This document shows, piece after piece, positions 1 to 5,660 of a DNA stretch of 11,617 nucleotides. The DNA is taken from positions 1-11,617 of the forward strand of contig DESD01000037.1 of assembly GCA_002361935.1 (NCBI GenBank), in the 5' to 3' direction. Under the pieces are notes generated by a model that worked only from the letters and a program-made list of their open reading frames with translations, was not told the origin of the DNA and did no database searches. How positions within the stretch are numbered: the first letter of the stretch is position 1; every line of letters starts with the position of its first letter. The position numbers and the translations under genes are program-made. Source of the DNA: Ruminococcaceae bacterium UBA3323. Its GTDB lineage: Bacteria > Bacillota > Clostridia > Oscillospirales > Acutalibacteraceae.

Positions 1-52
1 TTTATTATACCATAGGAATATAAGAAATAATATAAAAATTTTAAAATAACTA

Positions 53-83
53 TTGACTCTCACGCAGCGTCATAGTCTATACT
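53..83 (+). promoter_or_regulatory. MerR-type promoter and operator of the TipAS regulator gene
   Basis: A -35 box TTGACT (53-58) and a -10 box TATACT (78-83) are separated by 19 bp rather than the usual 17. The spacer region carries an interrupted inverted repeat: arms at 55-65 and 67-77 around a central A at 66, with 9 of 11 positions complementary. An over-long spacer containing a dyad is the hallmark of promoters that MerR-family proteins untwist to activate. Because the next gene encodes a MerR protein with a ribosome binding site right behind this promoter, autoregulation is the natural reading. The boxes and dyad are seen directly; binding by this particular protein is inferred. Confidence 0.8.
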
Positions 84-102
84 GTAATCAACGGGAGGGA
101 TA

Positions 103-813
103 ATGATGAAAACAGTTAAAGAAATAAGCAGATTAACAGGCATAAGCGTGCGCACGCTTCATTACTACGATGAAATAAATTTGCTGAAGCCGACAAAGAT
201 AACAGAAGCAGGTTACAGATTGTATGACGATACGGCTCTTGAACGCCTGCACAGCATACTGCTTTTTCGTGAGCTGCAGTTTCCCCTGAAAGAAATCAGG
301 GCTATTCTGGGCAGCAGTGATTTTGATGCACAGGCGGCGCTTGAGGAGCAGATAAAGCTGCTTGAATTGCAGAAAAACAGACTGGAGGGGATTATTATGT
401 CTGCCCGTAATTTATTAATGAAAGGAGACGGAAATATGAGTTTTTCAGCATTTGACAAAACTGAAATGAACCACTATGCCGATGAAGCAAGGGAAAAATG
501 GGGGCATACCGATGCTTATAAAGAATATGTGCAAAAACATTCAGATTCACAGGATAAAACCGATGAAATGATGCTGATTTTTGCCGATATCGGAAAGATT
601 AAACATCTTTCTCCGCAGTCGCAGGAAGCTGCAGATTTGATTGAAAGGCTTCGGAGCTTTATTACGGAAAACTATTACACCTGCACAGATAAGATTTTAA
701 AGGGTTTAGGGCAGATGTACGTTAACGATGAAAGGTTTAAAAGCAATATTGACAGGGCAGGGGGAAGCGGTACTGCCGAATTTACGGCAAAGGCGATTGA
801 AGCAATGCTATAG
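103..813 (+). CDS. MerR-family transcriptional activator with TipAS drug-sensing domain
   Basis: This 236-residue cytoplasmic regulator should bind DNA as a dimer and activate its promoter when a ligand, typically a hydrophobic drug or peptide antibiotic, occupies the C-terminal domain. Residues 2-72 form the MerR winged helix-turn-helix (VKEISRLTGISVRTLHYYD, then GYRLYDD), residues about 78-105 form the dimerisation helix, and residues about 115-236 match the TipAS/Mta-type antibiotic-recognition domain (YADEAREKWG, then YYTCTDKILKGLGQMYV and DERF near the end). Length agrees with Mta/TipAL-like proteins. Two ATG codons are adjacent at 103 and 106; a GGGAGGG element at 93-99 could serve either. 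Codon 112 (ATG at 436) has its own Shine-Dalgarno, so a second, shorter product is possible. A hairpin follows the stop. Its target genes are not evident: the next gene has its own ordinary sigma-A promoter. A link to the fucose genes far downstream is not supported. Confidence 0.9.
   Translation: MMKTVKEISRLTGISVRTLHYYDEINLLKPTKITEAGYRLYDDTALERLHSILLFRELQFPLKEIRAILGSSDFDAQAALEEQIKLLELQKNRLEGIIMSARNLLMKGDGNMSFSAFDKTEMNHYADEAREKWGHTDAYKEYVQKHSDSQDKTDEMMLIFADIGKIKHLSPQSQEAADLIERLRSFITENYYTCTDKILKGLGQMYVNDERFKSNIDRAGGSGTAEFTAKAIEAML
421..438 (+). promoter_or_regulatory. Internal ribosome binding site and in-frame start for a TipAS-only product
   Basis: AAAGGAG at 421-427 lies 8 nt before an ATG at 436-438 that is exactly in frame with the regulator gene (codon 112). 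It falls at the junction between the dimerisation helix and the ligand-binding domain. Initiation here would give a 125-residue protein consisting of the TipAS domain only. Production of a separate TipAS protein from an internal start is established for Streptomyces tipA; that it happens here is inferred from position and from the quality of the site. Confidence 0.5.
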
Positions 814-818
814 CCGAA

Positions 819-850
819 AGGGTGCATATTTTAATATGCACCCTGATTTT
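819..850 (+). terminator. Hairpin terminator after the MerR/TipAS gene
   Basis: An almost loopless perfect inverted repeat starts 5 nt after the stop codon: AGGGTGCATATT at 819-830 pairs with AATATGCACCCT at 833-844. The tract after it, GATTTTATATT, is only moderately T-rich, so termination may be incomplete, but the placement directly after the gene and before a new promoter fits a terminator. Confidence 0.65.
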
Positions 851-883
851 ATATTCGATTTCACTTCAAACAGTAAAATCCAT

Positions 884-912
884 TTGACAGGCTTGGAGAT
901 AATTGGTAGAAT
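884..912 (+). promoter_or_regulatory. Sigma-A promoter for the surface protein gene
   Basis: A consensus -35 box TTGACA (884-889) is followed after exactly 17 bp by TAGAAT (907-912), which differs from the consensus -10 at one base. Transcription would begin near 919, leaving about 40 nt of leader before the GTG start at 960. No operator-like dyad is evident in it. Confidence 0.7.
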
Positions 913-959
913 TAAACCGTATAAAATGTTGAATTTTGCAGAAAAAAGGTGGAAAAACA

Positions 960-1877
960 GTGGGGATTTTGAAAAAAGCTGCAGCTTGTTTTTTGATGAT
1001 AATTCTTTTGCTTTTAACACCGGTAAATGCTTTTGCGATAGACACTGCATTTATAGACAATCCGGAAATATGGTATGAAAAAAGCGGAATTTATCATGCC
1101 TCGGAGCAGAAATTTGAAGATTTCAGCGGTATGTTCAGCTATTATACGGATATTGAAAACAACTGCTTTTATCTTCATATAAGCTACAATGAAAAGGGAC
1201 TGACTGACGAAGAAAATGATGTAAAAGTAGAATTTCATATTTCTAATGACACGAATGCGTACACTTTTGTATTTGATGAAAACGGAATTACAGAACCCGG
1301 CAATGAGGTTAAAAAAGCATTTGATGCTGTCTGTAATTTCGGGAATGCAACTGCACAGGGGCAGGAGCTGTATTTGGGAATAGAATTCAGAAATAAGGCT
1401 GATAAGCAGGTGGATAATATTCTGTCCTTTTCCGTTTCGGTAAACGGAAAATCTTATAAGCTTACCGATGGAATAAGGCTTCCGTTTTACAAAGAAGAAT
1501 CTGCTAAGGAAAAAGACAATGTTAATACCTCTGCTGCAAGGGAAGCAAAAACAAGCAGAAAATCAACAGAAAAAAACAGCAGCTCCAAAGTGACAACCGA
1601 AAAAGCAACAAAATTCAAATACATTCCTTCTCAAAGTTCGAATAGTCGGGAGGAATATGAAACTAACGATACGGTTCTTTCGGAAGGAGAGTTTGCTGAA
1701 ACGAAAGACAATGGTGTTGAAATCATTGCCGAAGAAGAGAAAAAGCCAAAGCTTTCCGCTGCCTCAAAAATTCTGATTGCAGTTGCTGTGCTTTCCATAT
1801 TAACGGGAATTGCTTTGATATCCTATTACAGTTTTAAAGCTAAAAAAGATAAACCGGAAAAGCAGGATGAAGTGTAA
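960..1877 (+). CDS. Predicted single-pass surface protein with signal peptide and C-terminal anchor helix
   Basis: I do not recognise this protein. The chosen start is GTG at 960 because AGGTGG (947-952) sits 7 nt upstream; a TTG at 936 opens the same frame but has no comparable site. This gives 305 residues. Residues 1-26 form a signal peptide (Lys-Lys, a long Leu/Ile core, cleavage after AFA). Residues about 27-180 are a soluble, probably beta-rich domain with alternating aromatic and polar residues (for example NNCFYLHISYNE). Residues about 180-265 form a Ser/Thr/Lys/Glu-rich linker of low complexity. A hydrophobic helix at about 271-290 precedes a short basic cytoplasmic tail ending KDKPEKQDEV. 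The protein is therefore likely exported and held in the membrane with its bulk outside. The outer domain loosely recalls CBM9/DOMON-like beta sandwiches, but this is a guess. It has its own promoter and terminator, so it is probably monocistronic. Confidence 0.75.
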   Translation: MGILKKAAACFLMIILLLLTPVNAFAIDTAFIDNPEIWYEKSGIYHASEQKFEDFSGMFSYYTDIENNCFYLHISYNEKGLTDEENDVKVEFHISNDTNAYTFVFDENGITEPGNEVKKAFDAVCNFGNATAQGQELYLGIEFRNKADKQVDNILSFSVSVNGKSYKLTDGIRLPFYKEESAKEKDNVNTSAAREAKTSRKSTEKNSSSKVTTEKATKFKYIPSQSSNSREEYETNDTVLSEGEFAETKDNGVEIIAEEEKKPKLSAASKILIAVAVLSILTGIALISYYSFKAKKDKPEKQDEV

Positions 1878-1918
1878 AGCCTGTTATGCATTCAGGTTTT
1901 GTGATAATTTCAAACAAT

Positions 1919-1954
1919 AAAGCAGCGTTGAATATTGGCTTCAACGCTGCTTTT
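1919..1954. terminator. Bidirectional intrinsic terminator between convergent genes
   Basis: A perfect 14-bp stem (1919-1932 with 1940-1953) encloses a 7-nt loop. On the plus strand it ends in a T run after GCTGC; on the minus strand it ends in CTTTATTGTTTG. It lies between the surface protein gene, which ends at 1877, and the leftward gene, which ends at 1969, so it can serve both. Confidence 0.85.
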
Positions 1955-1968
1955 ATATTTTATGGGTT

Positions 1969-2319
1969 TTATTTAAGCTTTTCTGTCCATTCTTTTTCAC
2001 GAAATCCCGTTAAAATTGCTTTATCGGATATGATTAAAGGCCTTTTTACAAGCATTCCGTCTGTTGACAGGAGTTTAAGCTGTTCTTCCTCACTCATTTC
2101 GGCAAGCTTATCCTTCAGCTGCATGGATTTATAAAGCATACCGCTTGTATTGAAAAACTTTTTAAGCGGCATACCGCTTTCCGTATACCATTTTTTCAGC
2201 TCTTCATAAGTCGGACGGTTTTCCTTTATATGCCTGCTTTCATAATCTAAGCCATTTTCATCAAGCCATTTTTTTGCTTTTTGGCAGGTTGTGCATTTCG
2301 GATATTCGATAAATAACAT
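1969..2319 (-). CDS. ArsC/Spx-family thioredoxin-fold protein (YffB-like)
   Basis: This 116-residue cytoplasmic protein belongs to the ArsC-like thioredoxin-fold family that includes Spx, MgsR and YffB. The N-terminus MLFIEYPKCTTCQKAKKWLD has a CxxC pair (Cys9, Cys12); later blocks IKENRPTYEELKKW, FNTSG and VKRPLIISD are the family signature. Members of the family act as redox-responsive partners of RNA polymerase (Spx) or as thiol-dependent reductases. Which applies here cannot be told from sequence alone, although CxxC and general length resemble both, and calling it a true arsenate reductase would overreach because no other ars gene is nearby. The start is supported by AAGGAG (2329-2334 on the complement) 9 nt upstream. 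It follows the membrane-protein gene by 30 nt on the same strand and is probably cotranscribed with it. Confidence in the family is high and in the role low. Confidence 0.85.
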   Translation of the reverse strand: MLFIEYPKCTTCQKAKKWLDENGLDYESRHIKENRPTYEELKKWYTESGMPLKKFFNTSGMLYKSMQLKDKLAEMSEEEQLKLLSTDGMLVKRPLIISDKAILTGFREKEWTEKLK

Positions 2320-2349
2320 TGCAGTATACTCCTTAAAAAAGATTTGAAT

Positions 2350-2769
2350 TCAGTATAAAACTTTTGAAAGAATAAAGCAAGTCCAAAGTGCAATCACAAA
2401 CAAGCCCTCTGCCGGAATGGCAAGCTTTGTGTAGGGACATTTCCAGCCCTTATCTACGCAAAGGAATATGGATCTTGTTACAAACACAGTTGTTGCAAAG
2501 AATAATCCGCCAACAAGAGAATAGCTTGCGGTTTTGAGAGCCAGGGTTAAGTAAAGCAGAAAGGCGCCGAGTGCAAAGGATATTCCGCCGTAGTAAACCC
2601 TTATTTCGGTTTTGCCTGCATTGTCAACAGGTTTAACCGAAAAGCTTTCGGCATTTTTGATCGGGCTGATGATAAAAACGATTGCCATGCCGAAAAAGTA
2701 GCCTACAAGACCAATTACGGCAATGCTTGCAGGTATGTTTTCCATAAAAATTTGTTTGATTGTTTCCAT
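2350..2769 (-). CDS. Small four-helix membrane protein, DUF4345-like
   Basis: This 139-residue protein has four hydrophobic segments at about residues 13-35, 57-78, 82-102 and 117-137. Between the first two lies a short charged stretch ending EIRVYYGGISFALGAFLL. The tyrosine-Gly-Gly pattern at the head of the second helix and the overall four-helix plan resemble the DUF4345 group of small integral membrane proteins, whose function is unknown; I give that assignment moderate trust. Its ribosome binding site is a modest AAGGGG (complement of 2777-2782) and a good promoter lies upstream on the minus strand. It is the first gene of a two-gene leftward unit with the ArsC/Spx-like gene. No catalytic or ligand-binding residues can be pointed out. 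Confidence 0.75.
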   Translation of the reverse strand: METIKQIFMENIPASIAVIGLVGYFFGMAIVFIISPIKNAESFSVKPVDNAGKTEIRVYYGGISFALGAFLLYLTLALKTASYSLVGGLFFATTVFVTRSIFLCVDKGWKCPYTKLAIPAEGLFVIALWTCFILSKVLY

Positions 2770-2801
2770 AATTTTTCCCCTTACATTATTTTAGTAATTT
2801 T

Positions 2802-2830
2802 ACTATAACATTAATCTGTCAAACAGTCAA
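2802..2830 (-). promoter_or_regulatory. Sigma-A promoter of the leftward membrane protein/ArsC-like unit
   Basis: Read on the minus strand, TTGACT (complement of 2825-2830) is followed after 17 bp by TATAGT (complement of 2802-2807). Both are near consensus, and the start codon at 2769 lies about 33 nt beyond the -10. A second TTGACA overlaps the spacer but is badly placed relative to any -10. Confidence 0.7.
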
Positions 2831-2999
2831 TTGAATTTTGTTACAATTTAAGCGGGCTTGTCAAAATTTTTGAATGGTATTCATTCTTCGAATAACCATA
2901 GCCCTGTTTCAGATTTTTTGGTTGTTGTACATATAAAAACATTGTGTAAGGTAAAATGACTTTACGGGTTTTCCGCGGCAAATAATTTAGTTAATCTTA
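2831..2999. other. Divergent intergenic region with weak inverted repeats
   Basis: This AT-rich stretch separates the leftward unit from the fucose operon. It contains no convincing reading frame or RNA gene. Two small dyads are visible: ATGGTATTC (2874-2882) against GAATAACCAT (2890-2899), pairing with one bulged base, and GTAAA (2951-2955) against TTTAC (2961-2965) with a 5-nt gap. Either could be a binding site for a regulator of the fucose promoter just downstream. Both are short enough to be chance. Confidence 0.35.
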
Positions 3000-3028
3000 T
3001 TGCATTAAGGCCTTAATCATAATATAAT
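3000..3028 (+). promoter_or_regulatory. Promoter of the fucose catabolic operon with palindromic operator
   Basis: TTGCAT (3000-3005) and a perfect TATAAT (3023-3028) are separated by 17 bp. Most of the spacer is occupied by a perfect 14-bp palindrome, ATTAAGGCCTTAAT (3004-3017). A dimeric repressor bound there would block RNA polymerase, so induction by relief of repression is a reasonable inference. The regulator is not encoded in the window. The leader to the fucA start is about 30 nt and has no room for a riboswitch. Confidence 0.7.
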
Positions 3029-3064
3029 GGAATCAGCATATTAAATAGATAATGGAGGTTAATT

Positions 3065-3775
3065 ATGCAGAATATCAATGAGATTAAAGAACAGATTTGC
3101 GATGTCTGCCATAAAATGTGGCAGCTTGGCTGGGTTGCTGCAAATGACGGTAATGTAAGCGTTAAGCTTGATGACGGAACTATCCTTGCAACACCGACAG
3201 GTATGAGCAAATCATTTATTACACCGGACAAACTTGTTTTGCTGAACAGCAAGGGTGAAGTGCTTGATGCTGCAGAGGGGCTTCGTCCGTCAAGTGAAAT
3301 TAAGATGCATCTTCGCTGTTATGATAAACGAGATGACGTAAAAAGTGTTATTCATGCTCATCCTCCGGGAGCAACAGGCTTTGCCGTAGCGCACAAGGCA
3401 ATGGATATGTATAATATGATTGAGGATGTTGCCGTTATCGGCGCCGTTCCGCTTACGCCTTACGGAACACCTTCTACGATTGAGGTTCCGAATGCAATTG
3501 AGCCATATCTTGAAGAACACGATGTTATGCTGCTTGAAAACCACGGCGCTCTTGCAGTGGGCAGTGATGTTATAACTGCGTTTTACAGAATGGAAAGCCT
3601 TGAGCTTTGGGCAAAGATTACGATTAATGCTGTTATCCTCGGCGGAAGCCACGATATTAGCCGAGAGAATATTCAGAAGCTGATTGATCTCAGAGGCTAT
3701 TACCGGGTTACGGGAAGGCATCCCGGCTATAAGCTTTTCAATGAAGAAGATGAAATGCTTCATAAAAAGGACTAA
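3065..3775 (+). CDS. fucA: L-fuculose-1-phosphate aldolase (class II, zinc)
   Basis: The enzyme cleaves L-fuculose 1-phosphate to dihydroxyacetone phosphate and L-lactaldehyde in the cytoplasm, the last step of the phosphorylated fucose route. The 236-residue protein shows the class II aldolase/adducin fold signatures: NDGNVSVK (27-34), TPTGMSKS (43-50), SSEIKMHL (76-83), HAHPPG (97-102) and ENHGALAVG (158-166). Zinc ligands would be His97, His99 and His160, with Glu78 as catalytic acid/base; each is exactly five residues past its Escherichia coli FucA counterpart (92, 94, 155 and 73), which supports the alignment. It is about 20 residues longer than the E. coli enzyme, mainly at the C-terminus. 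GGAGGT (3054-3059) sets the start. It is the first gene of the operon, and the adjacent mutarotase, kinase and isomerase decide fuculose over ribulose or rhamnulose as substrate. Confidence 0.9.
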   Translation: MQNINEIKEQICDVCHKMWQLGWVAANDGNVSVKLDDGTILATPTGMSKSFITPDKLVLLNSKGEVLDAAEGLRPSSEIKMHLRCYDKRDDVKSVIHAHPPGATGFAVAHKAMDMYNMIEDVAVIGAVPLTPYGTPSTIEVPNAIEPYLEEHDVMLLENHGALAVGSDVITAFYRMESLELWAKITINAVILGGSHDISRENIQKLIDLRGYYRVTGRHPGYKLFNEEDEMLHKKD

Positions 3776-3789
3776 GGAGGAGAAAGGTT

Positions 3790-4227
3790 ATGCTGAAAGG
3801 AATTTCTCCTGTTTTATCTCCCGATTTATTAAAGGCTCTTGCCGAAATGGGGCATAGTGACAGATTGGTTATTGCAGACGGCAATTTCCCTGCCGAAAGT
3901 ATTGGCAGGAATTCTATTGTTATCCGAGCAGACGGTCATGGTGTACCCGAAATTCTTGATGCGGTTCTCGCTCTTCTTCCGCTGGACAGCTATGTTGAAA
4001 AGCCTGTTTCCTTAATGGCGGTTATGGAGGGGGATACCTGCGGTACTCCGTCCATCTGGAATACATATAAGGATATTCTTAAAAAGCACGAACCCGAGCA
4101 TTGCGGTATAGAAATGGTTGAGCGTTTTGACTTTTATGAACAGGCAAAGAACGCTTATCTTATTATTGCAACAGGGGAAACGGCTGTTTACGCAAACATT
4201 ATGCTTCAAAAGGGTGTAGTTATATGA
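3790..4227 (+). CDS. fucU: L-fucose mutarotase (RbsD/FucU family)
   Basis: The protein interconverts the alpha and beta anomers of L-fucose, feeding the isomerase with the form it uses. This matters after hydrolysis or import, which deliver one anomer in excess. It has 145 residues, close to the approximately 140 of known FucU. The N-terminal catalytic block is MGHSDRLVIADGNFPAES, with His22 and Asp30 in the expected places, and the C-terminal block is AVYANIMLQKGVV with Tyr134 and Asn136. A strong AAGGAGG (3774-3780) overlaps the fucA stop codon, and the fucU stop overlaps the next start as ATGA, so the gene is tightly coupled on both sides. FucU rather than ribose pyranase RbsD is chosen from the operon context and the C-terminal block. 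Confidence 0.9.
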   Translation: MLKGISPVLSPDLLKALAEMGHSDRLVIADGNFPAESIGRNSIVIRADGHGVPEILDAVLALLPLDSYVEKPVSLMAVMEGDTCGTPSIWNTYKDILKKHEPEHCGIEMVERFDFYEQAKNAYLIIATGETAVYANIMLQKGVVI

Positions 4228-5639
4228 GTAAAACAGTTGTAGCCTTTGATTTCGGAGCTTCCAGCGGCAGAGCCATAAAGGCAGAATTTAATAACGGTAA
4301 GCTCAGCTATGAGGAAATCCATAGATTTGATAATATACCGATTTATGAAAACGGCAGAATGTGCCATGATTTTAAAATGATTTGTGCCGAAATTGATAAG
4401 GCACTTCAAAAGGCAGGAAAAACAGACAGCCTTGCTTTTGATACATGGGGCGTTGATTACGGGCTTCTTGACGAAAGCGGAAAGCTGATAAAATCTCCTG
4501 TTCATTATCGTGATACACGAACGGAGCATGCAGCAGAAAAGGTTTTTGAAAAAATATCTCCTGCCGAGCTGTATGCGGAAACGGGAAATCAGATTATGCC
4601 GATAAATACGCTTTTTCAGCTTACCTGCGAGGAAGAAAAGAATGCAAAAAATCTTCTTTTTATGCCTGATCTATTTGCATACTATCTTTGCGGAAACGCA
4701 GTATGTGAAAAAACAATTGCTTCAACCTCGCAGATGCTGAACTTAGGCACGGGAACATGGAGCGAAGCAGTCTGCCAAAAGTGCGGTATAGATACGGATA
4801 TTTTTGCGCCTTTATGCAGCAGTGCAACGGTTATCGGAGAAAAAGACGGAATTAAAGTAATCGCTGCAGCAGGTCATGATACACAGTGTGCAATTGCTGC
4901 AATGCCCTGTGAAAGTGCAAGTACGCCTGCATTTTTATCCTGCGGAACATGGTCCCTGATCGGATGCGAGCTTGATGCACCGATTCTTACCGAGCAAAGC
5001 AGAAAGGATGAGCTTTCCAATGAGCTTGGCGCAAACGGAAAAATCAATTATTTAAAAAACATAAGCGGCTTATGGCTTATTCAGGAAACACGCAGAGCGC
5101 TTAAAAGAGCAGGTTTTGATTATTCCTATAATGATCTTGAAATGCTTGCAAGAGCCGAAAAACCGTTTACCTGCTTTATTGACCCGGATGATCCGCTGTT
5201 TGCAACGGAGGGCGATTTGCCGCAGAGAATAAGGGATTATTGCAGAAGTACAAATCAGGATGTTCCCCAAACAACAGGTGCGGTTATTCGCTGTATTTAT
5301 GAAAGCCTTGCCATGAAATATCGTTATGCAATAGAGCAAATCAGTGAAAATACGGGCAGGTGCTTTGATGTGCTGCATCTTCTTGGGGGAGGTACCAAAG
5401 ACAGTTTCCTTTGCCGGATGACAGCAGACAGTCTTGGCTTTGATGTTGTTGCAGGACCTACCGAGGCAACCGCTTTGGGAAATATTATGCTGCAGCTTAT
5501 TGCGCTTGAAGAAATATCCGATATTCAGGAAGCAAGAGAGATAATAAAAAAAGCCGAAAAGGTTAAAACCTATAAGCCGGAAAACCATAATGTATGGCGG
5601 AAGGCTTATGAAAAATATGTTAATATCATTAATAAGTAA
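4224..5639 (+). CDS. FGGY sugar kinase, rhamnulokinase type, probably acting as L-fuculokinase
   Basis: This 471-residue kinase should phosphorylate L-fuculose at O1 with ATP. FGGY-family features are plain: phosphate-binding loop DFGASSGR (9-16), DTWGVDYGLLD (73-83), AGHDTQ (216-221) with Asp219 as the predicted catalytic base, SCGTWSLIG (239-247), and the adenosine region LLGGGTKDSFLCRMTADSLG. The blocks FGASSGR, HYRDTRT, QIMPINTLFQL and SGLWLIQETRR are those of rhamnulokinase RhaB rather than of E. coli FucK, so this looks like a RhaB-lineage enzyme in a fucose operon. Rhamnulose and fuculose differ only in configuration at C-3/C-4, and the isomerase and aldolase next to it are of the fucose type, so I infer fuculokinase activity; dual use on rhamnulose is possible. 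Its ATG overlaps the fucU stop by 4 nt, which implies translational coupling. Confidence 0.85.
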   Translation: MSKTVVAFDFGASSGRAIKAEFNNGKLSYEEIHRFDNIPIYENGRMCHDFKMICAEIDKALQKAGKTDSLAFDTWGVDYGLLDESGKLIKSPVHYRDTRTEHAAEKVFEKISPAELYAETGNQIMPINTLFQLTCEEEKNAKNLLFMPDLFAYYLCGNAVCEKTIASTSQMLNLGTGTWSEAVCQKCGIDTDIFAPLCSSATVIGEKDGIKVIAAAGHDTQCAIAAMPCESASTPAFLSCGTWSLIGCELDAPILTEQSRKDELSNELGANGKINYLKNISGLWLIQETRRALKRAGFDYSYNDLEMLARAEKPFTCFIDPDDPLFATEGDLPQRIRDYCRSTNQDVPQTTGAVIRCIYESLAMKYRYAIEQISENTGRCFDVLHLLGGGTKDSFLCRMTADSLGFDVVAGPTEATALGNIMLQLIALEEISDIQEAREIIKKAEKVKTYKPENHNVWRKAYEKYVNIINK

Positions 5640-5660
5640 TTTTAACGGAGGTAAAAGTTT

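Noticed and set aside
103..813. The MerR-type regulator as the controller of the fucose genes
   Set aside because: Its TipAS domain points to drug sensing, it lies beyond four intervening genes, and the fucose promoter has a 17-bp spacer without the MerR-style dyad.
936..959. Upstream TTG start for the surface protein
   Set aside because: There is no Shine-Dalgarno before it, while GTG at 960 has AGGTGG at 7-nt spacing and begins a cleaner signal peptide.
728..1078. Plus-strand frame of about 116 codons spanning the end of the MerR gene and the next promoter
   Set aside because: It overlaps the regulator's C-terminus out of frame, runs through a terminator and a promoter, and shows no recognisable domain.
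2036..2045. AAAGGCCTTT resembling the fucose promoter palindrome
   Set aside because: It is internal to the coding part of the ArsC/Spx-like gene and shares only the central bases, so it is probably coincidental.
1969..2319. Arsenate resistance gene
   Set aside because: The family match is to the broad ArsC/Spx/YffB group; there is no arsenite pump or ArsR nearby, so arsenate reduction is not supported.
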